Assembly (NCBI RefSeq): GCF_016863615.1
Contig: NZ_BOPF01000007.1
Span: 338,743-402,742, forward strand
Direction of reading: 5' to 3'
Source: Virgisporangium aliadipatigenens
GTDB taxonomy: Bacteria; Actinomycetota; Actinomycetes; Mycobacteriales; Micromonosporaceae
DNA length: 64,000 nt
The notes beneath the pieces were generated by a model. That model made no database searches. It saw only the letters and a list, made by a program, of their open reading frames with translations, and was not told the DNA's origin. The position numbers and the translations under genes are program-made. Shown one piece after another: positions 1 through 7,758 of this stretch; the stretch's first letter is position 1, and every line of letters begins with the position of its first letter.

Positions 1-1
1 G

Positions 2-262
2 GCGGACTCGTTGGGGGCGCATCGGGTCGGTGCGATCGGCTTCGATGTGGCGGTGCGCACGGGTGTGCGCAGTGTGCTGGTGTCGGATGCCGATGTGGTG
101 GCGGCGCGGCTGCGGCTGTGGGACGAGTTCCGGGTGGTGGTGGAGCACGGGACGGCGTCGGCGTTGGCGGCTCTGGACGCCGGTGTCTATCGGCCGGAGC
201 CGGGGGAACGGGTGGCTGTGCTGTTGTGCGGGGCGAACACGGATCCGTCGGATCTGGGCTAG
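2..262 (+). CDS. Threonine/serine dehydratase-like PLP enzyme, C-terminal fragment
   Basis: The open frame enters from the left edge, so only the last ~86 residues are visible. They read ADSLGA...VGAIGFDVA, then a VxSVLVSDADVVAARLRLW segment, VVEHGTASALAAL and a GERVAVLLCGANTDP tail. This is the C-terminal part of fold-type II PLP enzymes of the threonine dehydratase family, where the GANTD segment lies near the C-terminus; the catalytic lysine would be off the window. These enzymes deaminate hydroxy amino acids to 2-oxo acids. The stop overlaps the stop of the convergent kinase-like gene. The family is fairly clear; the exact substrate (threonine versus serine) cannot be told. Confidence 0.75.
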   Translation, partial: ADSLGAHRVGAIGFDVAVRTGVRSVLVSDADVVAARLRLWDEFRVVVEHGTASALAALDAGVYRPEPGERVAVLLCGANTDPSDLG

Positions 263-1230
263 CCGGCCGGCTTTCCGAGGGCGGCGGCGAGTTCCCGTTG
301 CGGGTAGGGCGCGGTGTGGTCGCCGGCGAAGAGGCGGCGGTAGAAGGCGTTCATGACGGCGGCGGCCGGGGCGTGGCGGCGGATGACGGGCGAGTCGCAG
401 GGGGCGCCGGCGGCGTAGGCGTCGATGCGGGCGTGGCGGGTGGCGGCGTCGGTGTGGCCGTCCACTGTGGACACGAGCCAGTTGACGAGGACCATGGCGG
501 CGTAGCCGAGGTCGTGGTCGCGGTGTGCGTCGACGAACGCGGCCTCGTCGGCGTCGAGGTCGAAGCGGGGTGAGGTGGCGAGGCCGAGGTCGGCGATGTA
601 GAGGCGTTCGCCGTCGGTGAGGATGTTGCCGGGGTGGGCGTCGAAGTGCAGCAGCCCGGTGGCGTTCAGCGCGGGGATGTCGGTGTGGAGGCGTTCCTCC
701 AGCCAGTCGGCGGCGTCGGGGCCGTGTGCGTCGAGGAACGCCCGCAGGGTCTGCGGGATGTGTTCGAGGAAGAGCACGATGCCGGCGGTGGCGTTGGTGA
801 TGGCGTCGAGGCGGGGGCGCAGCGCGGGGTGCATCGGGTCGGTGGGCGCGGGTTGTGTGCCGGGCAGGACCCGCCAGTGGTAGAGCAGGGGGAAGGCGCC
901 GCTCGCCCCGGTGAGGACCGCGTCGGTGGTGATGACGTTGGCGGCGAGTTCGCGCCAGGCGCCGAAGCCGGGTGAGTTGATGCCGTACTGCCAGTGGGTG
1001 GCGAGCCCGAACAGGTTGGCGGTGGAGTGCGGGTGGGCGCGTTCGACGTCGGTGAGCGGGATGCGTTTGGCGAACACGCGTACTGCGTCGACGTCGAGTA
1101 CGCGGGCGGTGCCGCCGATGCCGGAGCGGGTGATCGGTGTGGCGTCGAGAAGTTCGACCAACTGCTTGTCGCTGCGTACGGCGAGCGTGTCGGCGACGGT
1201 CCGGTAGCGCGCGAGCCGTGCCGTCGTCAT
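259..1230 (-). CDS. Protein kinase-fold / aminoglycoside-phosphotransferase-like protein
   Basis: A 323-residue protein with a degenerate kinase fold: a possible ATP-binding lysine in VFAKR (about K55), a catalytic-loop-like HFDAHPGN (H195, D197, N202) and a metal-binding IADLG (D214). This spacing matches small-molecule or protein kinases of the APH/RIO-like superfamily. No membrane segment or signal peptide is seen, so it is probably cytosolic. The ATG start overlaps the stop of the upstream SelW-like gene by 4 bp, so the two are translationally coupled. The substrate is unknown. A longer frame runs upstream in antisense to the sensor kinase but has no coding character, so the ATG at 1230 was chosen. 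Confidence 0.72.
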   Translation of the reverse strand: MTTARLARYRTVADTLAVRSDKQLVELLDATPITRSGIGGTARVLDVDAVRVFAKRIPLTDVERAHPHSTANLFGLATHWQYGINSPGFGAWRELAANVITTDAVLTGASGAFPLLYHWRVLPGTQPAPTDPMHPALRPRLDAITNATAGIVLFLEHIPQTLRAFLDAHGPDAADWLEERLHTDIPALNATGLLHFDAHPGNILTDGERLYIADLGLATSPRFDLDADEAAFVDAHRDHDLGYAAMVLVNWLVSTVDGHTDAATRHARIDAYAAGAPCDSPVIRRHAPAAAVMNAFYRRLFAGDHTAPYPQRELAAALGKPAG

Positions 1231-1511
1231 GTCCTGGCGCGGTCGGCGTGGCCGAGGGGACGGCCGGGTAGGCCGGTGTCGCGGACCCGGCGCTTCAGCT
1301 CGACGATGTCGGGGAATCCGCCGTCGGCCTTGCGGTCCCAGACGGTGGTGCCGTCGACGGCGACGACGAAGACGCCTCCGGTGCCCGGTCGCAGGGTGAT
1401 TCCGCCGAGCTCGGTGCCGAACGTCTGCAGCAGTTCCTGCGCGACCCAGCCGGCGCGCAGGAGCCAGTTGCATTGCGTGCAGTACTCGACGGTGACGTGC
1501 GGTGCGGTCAT
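1227..1511 (-). CDS. SelT/SelW/SelH (Rdx-type) thioredoxin-like protein
   Basis: A 94-residue protein beginning VTVEYCTQCNWLLRAGWVAQELLQTF, with a CxxC redox motif (about residues 11-14), followed by GTGGVFVV and LKRRVRD segments. This is the Cys version of the SelW/Rdx family of thioredoxin-fold proteins, thought to act in thiol redox or metal handling. The length suits the family. It overlaps the downstream kinase-fold gene by 4 bp, so the two probably form a small operon. The family is clear; the cellular role is not. Confidence 0.82.
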   Translation of the reverse strand: MTAPHVTVEYCTQCNWLLRAGWVAQELLQTFGTELGGITLRPGTGGVFVVAVDGTTVWDRKADGGFPDIVELKRRVRDTGLPGRPLGHADRART

Positions 1512-1520
1512 GCCGGAACC

Positions 1521-2657
1521 CTATCCGGCGGCGGGCAGGCGTACTTCGACGGTGAGTCCGCCGGAGGGCCGTGGTGTCGCGGTCCAGGTGCCGGTGTGCG
1601 CGTCGACGACGGCGTCGACGATGGCGAGTCCGAGGCCGTGGCCGCCGGTGCGGCCGCCGCCGCGTTGGAACGCCCGTCGCAGCCGGCCGATGTCGTCGTT
1701 GTCGAGGTGGGGGCCGGTGTTCTCCACGGTGAGCACGGCGGTGCCGGCGCGGGCGTCGGTGCGGATCCAGACGGTGCCGCCGTCGGTGTTGTGTCGCACG
1801 GCGTTGTCGACGAGGTTGCGCAGCAGCAGTTCCAGCTGGGCGGGGTCGCCGTCGACGGGTGCCGGGTGCAGTGCCGTGTGGACCGTCGGCCCGGCCGGTG
1901 GTGCCGCGCGGGCGGCTTCGGTGGCGGCGTGTGCGAGGTCGACGGTTTCGTGGCGGGTGTGCTGTCCGGCGCGGGCGAGGGCGAGGAGGCTGGCCAGGAG
2001 GCGTTCGCTGCGGTGGGCGGCGGTGATGACGGTGGCGAACGCGCGCCGGTAGTCGGCCTCGGTGCGGTGCGGGCGGGACAGGGCCTTCTCGGCGGCCGTT
2101 TGGATGATCGTGAGCGGGGTGCGCAGTTCGTGGGAGGCGTTCGCGGCGAAGAGGCGCTGTGCCTGGAACGCGCGGCCGAGCCGGTCGAGCATCGTGTTGA
2201 ACGCCTCGACGAGGGTGTGCAGTTCGTCGGCGGGTCCGTCGTGGGTGATGCGTTCGGAGAGGGTGTCGTGGGATAGGCGTTCGGCGACGGCGGTGACGGT
2301 GCGCAGCGGACGCAGTGCGCGGCTGGCGACGAGCCAGCACACGACGAGGGAGACGGCGGCGAGGGCGGCGAACAGCAGCGCCGACTGGTACAGGATGGCG
2401 CGCAGCGTCTCCTCGCGGGCGCTGTTGATGAGGGCGGCGGCGGTGTCCAGGTCCTGCGCGGGCTGGGCGGGTCCGGCGATGACGGTCTGCGACGGGTCGG
2501 CAGCCACGGCCGGTACGAGTTTCAGGAGGAGGGTCGAGTTCGCGGAGAACAGCTGGCGGCGGGCCAGCAGGTACACCGTGACGAGCAGGACCCCGCCGGT
2601 GGTGACGAGGACGGCGGCGTACCAGAGGGTCAGGCGGGTGCGGATGGTCAGTCTCAT
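1521..2657 (-). CDS. Two-component sensor histidine kinase
   Basis: A 378-residue membrane kinase. TM1 is about residues 11-31, then an extracytoplasmic sensor loop of ~60 residues, TM2 about 95-115, a HAMP linker to ~170, the HisKA phospho-acceptor H176 in SHELRTPL, an N-box NLVDNAVRHN (281-290) and a G-box GGHGLGLAIV (338-347). The ATG at 2657 overlaps the response regulator stop by 4 bp, so sensor and regulator form one operon. The pair is transcribed away from the lipoprotein/ABC operon at 3399 and probably controls it. The sensed signal is unknown; in related arrangements it is envelope stress or an antimicrobial peptide (inference). Confidence 0.93.
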   Translation of the reverse strand: MRLTIRTRLTLWYAAVLVTTGGVLLVTVYLLARRQLFSANSTLLLKLVPAVAADPSQTVIAGPAQPAQDLDTAAALINSAREETLRAILYQSALLFAALAAVSLVVCWLVASRALRPLRTVTAVAERLSHDTLSERITHDGPADELHTLVEAFNTMLDRLGRAFQAQRLFAANASHELRTPLTIIQTAAEKALSRPHRTEADYRRAFATVITAAHRSERLLASLLALARAGQHTRHETVDLAHAATEAARAAPPAGPTVHTALHPAPVDGDPAQLELLLRNLVDNAVRHNTDGGTVWIRTDARAGTAVLTVENTGPHLDNDDIGRLRRAFQRGGGRTGGHGLGLAIVDAVVDAHTGTWTATPRPSGGLTVEVRLPAAG

Positions 2658-3310
2658 CGCAGCCGGTACCCCCGTCCGATGACGGTCTCGATCGGATCGG
2701 GCGGGCCGAGTTTCTGGCGCAGTGTCTTCACGGTGGTGCGGACCGCGGTGGTGAACGGGTCGGCGTGTTCGTCCCATACCCGGTCGAGGAGCCGTTCGGC
2801 GCTGACCAGTTCGCCGTCGGCGCGCAGCAGTTCCTCCAGCAGCCCGAACTCCTTGCGGGCCAGTTGGACGTGGCGGTCGCCGCGGCGGACCCGGTGCCGG
2901 CCGACGTCCATGCTGAGGTCGCCGCGGCGCAGGATGTTCGGCAGCCGGGTGGGTGCGCGTCGGCCGAGTGCGGCCACCCGGGCGAGGAGTTCGGTGAACG
3001 CGAACGGCTTCGGCAGGTAGTCGTCGGCGCCGAGCATGAGGCCCTCGACCCGTTCGTCGACCGAGGCGGCGGCGGTGAGCATCAGTACCCGGGCCGGTGA
3101 ACCGGAGCCGACGAGGGCGGTGCACACGTCGTCGCCGTGGACCACGGGCAGGTCGCGGTCGAGGACGACGACGTCGGGGCGGATCTGCGCGGCGCGTTCG
3201 AGCGCGGTGGCGCCGTCGTGGGTCACGTCGACGACGAGGCCCTGTTCGCGTAGCCCGTCGGCGAGCAGTTCCGCCAAGGTCTCGTCGTCCTCCACCACCA
3301 GCACCCGCAT
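2654..3310 (-). CDS. OmpR/PhoB-family response regulator
   Basis: A 218-residue regulator. The receiver domain (1-115) has the acidic pair E7/D8, phospho-acceptor D51 in VVLDRDLP, switch T79 and K101 in LPKPF. A winged-helix Trans_reg_C domain follows (about 125-218), ending in the typical IETVIGRGYRLR. It is cotranscribed with the sensor kinase downstream (4 bp overlap). The ATG at 3310 starts with the canonical MRVLVVEDD; longer in-frame extensions run antisense into the divergent lipoprotein gene and were rejected. It probably binds the 88 bp divergent promoter region between 3310 and 3399. Confidence 0.94.
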   Translation of the reverse strand: MRVLVVEDDETLAELLADGLREQGLVVDVTHDGATALERAAQIRPDVVVLDRDLPVVHGDDVCTALVGSGSPARVLMLTAAASVDERVEGLMLGADDYLPKPFAFTELLARVAALGRRAPTRLPNILRRGDLSMDVGRHRVRRGDRHVQLARKEFGLLEELLRADGELVSAERLLDRVWDEHADPFTTAVRTTVKTLRQKLGPPDPIETVIGRGYRLR

Positions 3311-3398
3311 GATCCCAGTGTGCGGGAGGCCGGTGTGGTGTCCGTGTGTGGTCGGCGCACACGGCGACGCCACCGTCGAGCGCGCACGATCACCGGCC

Positions 3399-3905
3399 AT
3401 GAGACGACGACACTTCGCGGCCGCGCTGCTCGTGGCCCTGTTCGCGGTGCAGGCCTGCGGCGGGGGCGACGACGCGGAGCAGCCGGCCAGCGATTTTGAG
3501 CGGCAGCTGGCGTTCAGCAAGTGCATGCGGGACAACGGCGTCGACATGCCGGACCCGAAGGAGGGCCCCGACGGGTCGATCATCCTCGGGGCGGCCGGCG
3601 CCGAGCAGAGCGGCGAGAAATGGGAGGCGGCGTGGGAGAAGTGCCGCACCAAGCTGCCCAACGGCGGCACCCACAGCCTGAGCCCGCAGGAACGGGAGAA
3701 GCAGTTGACGTTCGCCAAGTGCATGCGCGAGAACGGGATCCCCGACTATCCGGACCCGGGCGCGGACGGGCTGCCGGCCGGGAAGCTGCCGATCCCGGAG
3801 CCATCGGATCCCGGGTACGACGCGGCGATGGCGAAGTTCCAGCAGGCGGGCGAGAAGTGCGGGCTGCCCGCGGGCATGATGCCGGCGCAGCCGGCGGGGA
3901 AGTGA
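3399..3905 (+). CDS. Lipoprotein with paired CMRxNG motifs
   Basis: A 168-residue secreted protein: basic start MRRRH, hydrophobic core, and a lipobox-like AVQAC with the lipidated Cys near residue 21. The mature part repeats a short unit: LAFSKCMRDNGVDMPDP and, ~70 residues later, LTFAKCMRENGIPDYPDP, each followed by a more distal Cys (EKCRTK, EKCGLP), giving two Cys pairs. Such proteins commonly precede MacAB-like transport operons in actinomycetes. The stop shares one base with the next ATG, indicating translational coupling. The function is not established; an extracytoplasmic substrate-binding or sensor role is inference. Confidence 0.75.
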   Translation: MRRRHFAAALLVALFAVQACGGGDDAEQPASDFERQLAFSKCMRDNGVDMPDPKEGPDGSIILGAAGAEQSGEKWEAAWEKCRTKLPNGGTHSLSPQEREKQLTFAKCMRENGIPDYPDPGADGLPAGKLPIPEPSDPGYDAAMAKFQQAGEKCGLPAGMMPAQPAGK

Positions 3906-4918
3906 TGGGGACGCGTCGCCGGCTGCTGGTCGCCGGCGTCGGGGTCACCGGTGCGCTCGCGGCCGGCGGTGCGGCGTTCGGGCTCGGCGGCCGCGGCCGC
4001 AAGCCGGTGCCGCGGCAGGCGGCCAGGTCGACGGCGACGGTGCGGCGGATGACGCTCGCGGACTCGCGCACGTTCCCCGCCGAGGTCACCTACGAGGAGC
4101 AGGCACCGCTGTCGGTGCGGGTCAGCGGCACGGTCACCGCGCTGCCGGCGCCGGGCACCGTCCTGAATCCCGGGGATGTGCTGTGCCGGGTCGACGACCG
4201 GCCGGTGGTGCTGTTCGCCGGCGCGGTGCCCGCGTATCGGCCGCTGCGTAGCGGGGACAAGGGGCCGGACGTGCGGCAGTTGGAGGAGGGGCTGCGGGCG
4301 TTGGGCTTCGCCGGGTTCACGCCCGATGACCGGTTCAACGGTGCGACCGCCGACGCGGTGAGCCTGTGGCAGAAGCGGCTGGGCGTGACCCGTACCGGAA
4401 CGGTGGATTTGGGGCTTGTGACGTTCCGCGAGAAGAGTCTGCGGGTCGGGGAGCACAAGGCGCGGGTCGGTGACGCGGCCGGTGTCCTCTACGACGCGAC
4501 CGGGACCGAACGGCAGGTCGTGCTCACCGTCGAACGTAAGTATCAGGCCCTCGTCGCGGTCGGGAAGGCCGCCGGGGTGGTCGTCGCGGGACGGACCGTC
4601 GCCGGGACGGTCGCCCGGGTGAAGACGGGCGAAAAGGTCACCGCGGTCGTGACCGTGGCCGAGCAGGAGGCGCTCGCGACCGACGCACCGGTCGACGTCC
4701 GCCTCGTGACCCGCGAACGTAAGGACGTCCTGGCCGTGCCGATCGTGGCGCTGCTCGCCCTCGACCGGGACCGCTACGGCGTCGAGGTCGTCGACGGCGG
4801 CGCGGCCCGGGTCGTGCCGGTCGACGTGGGCCTCTTCGCGCAGGGGCAGGTCGAGGTGAGCGGCGACGGGATCGCCGAGGGCGTCACCGTCAGCGTCCCC
4901 GCGGAGCGCGCCGCATGA
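3905..4918 (+). CDS. Peptidoglycan-binding / HlyD-like periplasmic adaptor of a MacB-type transporter
   Basis: A 337-residue protein with an N-terminal membrane anchor (about 7-28), a barrel-sandwich/lipoyl-like region (VRVSGTVTALPAPGTVLNPGDVLCRVDDRPVVL), a PG_binding_1 domain (about 115-165, LRSGDKGPDVRQLEEGLRALGF), and a C-terminal membrane-fusion-type beta domain (VLAVPIVALLAL...GQVEVSGDGIAEGVTVSVP). This architecture is typical of actinobacterial adaptors paired with a LolD-type ATPase and a MacB-type permease. It overlaps the lipoprotein stop by 1 bp and is followed after 34 bp by the ATPase. It probably links the permease to the cell wall. Confidence 0.86.
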   Translation: MGTRRRLLVAGVGVTGALAAGGAAFGLGGRGRKPVPRQAARSTATVRRMTLADSRTFPAEVTYEEQAPLSVRVSGTVTALPAPGTVLNPGDVLCRVDDRPVVLFAGAVPAYRPLRSGDKGPDVRQLEEGLRALGFAGFTPDDRFNGATADAVSLWQKRLGVTRTGTVDLGLVTFREKSLRVGEHKARVGDAAGVLYDATGTERQVVLTVERKYQALVAVGKAAGVVVAGRTVAGTVARVKTGEKVTAVVTVAEQEALATDAPVDVRLVTRERKDVLAVPIVALLALDRDRYGVEVVDGGAARVVPVDVGLFAQGQVEVSGDGIAEGVTVSVPAERAA

Positions 4919-4952
4919 GGTCTTTCATCAGGCCGGACGCCGGGGCGGTGTC

Positions 4953-5846
4953 ATGAGCGCCGTCGACATGCGTAACGTCTCGCGCGTCTATCCGGGCGGC
5001 GTGACCGCGCTGGCCGACGCCACCCTGACCGTCGAGGACGGCGAACTCGTCGCTGTCGTCGGCCCGTCCGGGTCGGGAAAGTCGACGCTGCTGCATTTGG
5101 CCGGCACTCTCGACCGGCCGACGTCCGGGACCGTTCACGTCGCCGGGCAGGACGTCGGGCGGCTCTCCGACCGGGCCCTGTCGCAGTTGCGGGCGCGGTC
5201 GATCGGGTTCGTGTTCCAGCAGTTCCACCTCGGGGTCGGGGTGACGGCATTGGACGCGGTCGCCGACGGCCTCCTGTACGCGGGCGTGCCCCGCCGCCGG
5301 CGGCGGGACGCGGCGGCCGAGGCGCTCGAGCGGGTCGGCCTCGCGCATCGGCTCACCCACCGTCCCCATCAGCTTTCCGGTGGGGAACGTCAACGCGTCG
5401 CCGTAGCCCGCGCCATCGTCGGGTCGCCCCGGCTGTTGCTGGCCGACGAGCCGACCGGCAACCTCGACTCGTCCTCCGGTGCCGACGTCGTGGAACTGCT
5501 CACGGGTCTGCATCGCGCCGGGACGGCAGTCGTCGTCATCACCCACGACCGTGACCTGGCCCGATCGTTCCCCCGCGTCGTGTCGGTGCGCGACGGCCGC
5601 GTCTCGACCACACGACCCGACGGATCCTTCGCAGCGGAGAGCGCCCTGTCCGACGGCGAGCCCCCATCGGGCGGCTGGGTGCCGGCCTCGCCGGACAGCC
5701 GGCCGGCACCGGACGGCAACATCCCGGCCTCGGGGCACGGCCGGGCGGCGCCGGGCGGCCACGTCCTCGCTGCGCCGGAGGGCCGGGTGCCGCCCGACGG
5801 CCACCCGCCGTCGGGCGGCCGGAGCGCGGCGGAGGCGGCCCGGTGA
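4953..5846 (+). CDS. ABC transporter ATP-binding protein (LolD/MacB type) with repetitive C-terminal tail
   Basis: A 297-residue ATPase. Walker A is GPSGSGKST (37-45), Q-loop near FVFQQ (86-90), signature LSGGE (141-145), Walker B LLLADEP (161-167), H-loop H198. The canonical domain ends near residue 220. The remaining ~75 residues are a Gly/Pro/Ala-rich low-complexity tail built from ~14-residue units (three and a half copies from about residue 241, DNA 5673-5820), which is unusual for this family. The next gene starts at a GTG overlapping this stop. It forms an exporter with the FtsX-like permease that follows. Confidence 0.93.
   Translation: MSAVDMRNVSRVYPGGVTALADATLTVEDGELVAVVGPSGSGKSTLLHLAGTLDRPTSGTVHVAGQDVGRLSDRALSQLRARSIGFVFQQFHLGVGVTALDAVADGLLYAGVPRRRRRDAAAEALERVGLAHRLTHRPHQLSGGERQRVAVARAIVGSPRLLLADEPTGNLDSSSGADVVELLTGLHRAGTAVVVITHDRDLARSFPRVVSVRDGRVSTTRPDGSFAAESALSDGEPPSGGWVPASPDSRPAPDGNIPASGHGRAAPGGHVLAAPEGRVPPDGHPPSGGRSAAEAAR
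5673..5820 (+). repeat. Degenerate 42-nt (14-residue) tandem repeat in the ABC ATPase tail
   Basis: Successive units start GWVPASPD.., GNIPASGH.., GHVLAAPE.. and GHPPSGG.., each 14 residues apart, and the DNA carries matching 42-nt periodicity. The last unit is partial. The repeat lies outside the conserved ATPase fold and may have grown by slippage. Confidence 0.6.
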
Positions 5847-7012
5847 GGCCGGCGGACATGTTCCGCGTCGGCGCCGTCGGGCTGCGTACCCGGCCGCTGC
5901 GGGTCTTCCTGTCGGCGCTCGGCATCGCCATCGGCATCGCGGCGATGGTGGCCGTCGTCGGCATCTCCGCCTCCGGCCGTGCCGCCCTCGACCGGGAACT
6001 CGCCGCCATCGGCACGAATATCCTCACCGCCGGTGAGGGCAAGAACTTCGGCGGCGAACGGGTTGCGTTGCCGCGCGATGCGCCCGACATGGCCGGCCGG
6101 ATCAGCGGCGTCGAGGCGGCCTCGGCGATCGGCCGGGTCGAGGCGAACGTGTACCGCACCGATCGGATCCCCGCCGGCGAGACGAACGCCCTGTCCGTCC
6201 TGGCGGCCCGCACCGATCTGCTGGGCACGCTCGGTGGCAGCGTCGCCACCGGTGTGTGGCTGACCGACGCGACGGCACGCGGTCAGGCGGTCGTTCTCGG
6301 CGCGCGGACGGCCCGGCTCCTCGGCGTGCACACCGCCGGGCCGGACACGCGGGTGTTCCTCGGCGGGCAGTGGTTCACCGTCGCGGGCATCCTCGCCCCG
6401 CAGCCGCTCGCCCCCGAACTGGACACCGCCGCACTCGTCGGCTGGCCGGTCGCGGAGGAGACGCTGGGCTTCGACGGCCACGGCACGACGGTGTACGTGC
6501 GCACCGACCCGGAACGGCTGTCCCAGGTGCGCGCACTCCTCGCGCGGACGGTCAACCCGGCCGGACCGAACGAGGTGACCGTCGCCCGCCCGTCCGACGC
6601 GCTGGCGGCGCGCAAGGCGGCCGACCGCACGCTGACCGCGCTGCTGCTGGGCCTCGGCGGGGTGGCGCTGCTCGTCGGCGGTGTCGGCGTCGCCAACACG
6701 ATGATCATCTCGGTGTTGGAACGGCGTGCCGAGATCGGCCTGCGGCGCGCGCTCGGCGCCACGAAGGGCCAGGTGCGGGGGCAGTTCTTCACCGAGTCGC
6801 TGCTGCTGTCGGCGCTCGGCGGCGCCGGTGGGGTGCTGCTCGGCGTGGCCGTCACCGGTGTCTACGCGGCCGGGCAGGGGTGGCCGCTGGCCGTGCCGTG
6901 GTGGGCGCAGGTCGGGGCGGTCGGCGCGACGGTGGTGATCGGCGGGACGGCCGGGCTGTATCCGGCGGTGCGGGCGGCCCGGCTGCCACCGACGGAGGCG
7001 CTGTCGGCGTGA
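5843..7012 (+). CDS. MacB/FtsX-family ABC transporter permease
   Basis: A 389-residue permease. There is an N-terminal TM segment (about residues 20-40, LRVFLSALGIAIGIAAMVAVVGI), a large extracytoplasmic MacB_PCD domain (about 45-260), and three C-terminal TMs (about 268-290, 320-345, 350-375) with the conserved ERRAEIGLRRALGATKGQVRGQFFTESLLLSALGG segment of FtsX permeases. The GTG start overlaps the ATPase stop; an ATG five codons in (5858) is an alternative. With the upstream adaptor and ATPase it forms a tripartite-like exporter whose substrate is probably a lipid, peptide or antibiotic (inference). Confidence 0.9.
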   Translation: MRPADMFRVGAVGLRTRPLRVFLSALGIAIGIAAMVAVVGISASGRAALDRELAAIGTNILTAGEGKNFGGERVALPRDAPDMAGRISGVEAASAIGRVEANVYRTDRIPAGETNALSVLAARTDLLGTLGGSVATGVWLTDATARGQAVVLGARTARLLGVHTAGPDTRVFLGGQWFTVAGILAPQPLAPELDTAALVGWPVAEETLGFDGHGTTVYVRTDPERLSQVRALLARTVNPAGPNEVTVARPSDALAARKAADRTLTALLLGLGGVALLVGGVGVANTMIISVLERRAEIGLRRALGATKGQVRGQFFTESLLLSALGGAGGVLLGVAVTGVYAAGQGWPLAVPWWAQVGAVGATVVIGGTAGLYPAVRAARLPPTEALSA

Positions 7013-7027
7013 CCCGCGGAGCACCGA

Positions 7028-7345
7028 TCACCACGGGGTGACCGGTGTGCGGGCGCAGCGCTTGCCGGCGGCGGTGCGGATCGCCCGCACCGCCGCCGCG
7101 TTTGCGAGGCCGTCGCTGCTTCCCGGTGCGTGGGTCGACCGCGGCCGTTCGCCGCTGACGCGGGCGGATGAGCGCCATGAGCTACACCGGCCGGACCGTC
7201 CCGTCGCCGAGGAGAGCAGCGGGGAGGCGTCGAACAGCAGCGGCCGGACCCGCCCCTGCGGGTCGGCGAGCATCGCGACGGTGGTGGAGGTGCCGAAGTC
7301 GACGGCGAGTCGGTACCCGTGGTTCACGCGCACACCGTAGTGACG
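7028..7345 (-). pseudogene. Truncated Hsp70-like ATPase remnant
   Basis: The minus frame reads YRLAVDFGTSTTVAMLADPQGRVRPLLFDASPLLSSA and then loses family resemblance. The first ~35 residues match the Hsp70 phosphate-1 loop and are closely similar to the start of the intact Hsp70-like gene at 29885 (VLGIDFGTSNTVGMLRLPDGRLRPLLFDGSPLLPSA). An intact homologue should continue for several hundred residues with a phosphate-2 loop; here the frame stops after ~105. I read it as a decayed relic. The exact start is uncertain (GTG codons near 7331-7337, or the ATG at 7357). Confidence 0.6.
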
Positions 7346-7361
7346 CATAGCAATCATGCAA

Positions 7362-7590
7362 CTACTTCATGTAATCGCTCTTCTCGTTGAGCGTTCCGGT
7401 CGGACGGGCGGCCGACTTCTTCGGCACCTCCGCTCCGACGACCCGGATCCAGTCGCCGTTGACGTCCTGGACGTTCGACCTGGTCACCGTGGCGGACGCC
7501 GGACCCACCCGGACGGTGTCGACCCGCACCGCGGTCGCGTCCAGGTTGCCGTCGGAGGCGATGGCGATCGGGGGAGACCCCGGCTGCCGA
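7362..7590 (-). pseudogene. Unrecognised C-terminal coding remnant
   Basis: From about 7590 down to the stop at 7362 the minus frame has strong G/C third-position bias and a plausible protein (IAIASDGNLDATAVRVDTV, then DVNGDWIRVVGAEVPKKSA, ending NEKSDYMK). Upstream of ~7590 the frame becomes low quality and AT-rich, with no credible start. I do not recognise the family. It is probably the 3' end of a gene whose 5' part was deleted, in the same decayed patch as the Hsp70 relic. Confidence 0.4.
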
Positions 7591-7668
7591 GGTTGATCGG
7601 GCTGTCCGCCGAGTCGGGCTTGACATCGAGGGCAGGACGGGCACGGCGGACCGCGTGCCTCTCCGATC

Positions 7669-7688
7669 ACGATAACGGTGATTATCAT
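7669..7688. promoter_or_regulatory. Imperfect inverted repeat, possible operator
   Basis: Arms ACGATAA and TTATCAT flank CGGTGA (GATAA-N6-TTATC is perfect). It lies in the AT-rich stretch ~75 bp upstream of the GTG at 7759, so it may be an operator for that gene. No regulator can be assigned. Confidence 0.35.
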
Positions 7689-7724
7689 GTATGGCAGATT
7701 TCTGAGTTTTGTAAGTCTCGATAC

Positions 7725-7758
7725 TTGATTCGTTTCGCAAAACCGATAAGTTGTACGG
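7725..7758 (+). promoter_or_regulatory. Probable promoter of a leaderless gene
   Basis: TTGATT at 7725-7730 and TAAGTT at 7747-7752 are spaced by 16 bp and resemble -35 and -10 elements. The GTG start of the coiled-coil gene follows the -10 by only 6 bp with no Shine-Dalgarno sequence, which suggests leaderless translation. Confidence 0.45.
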
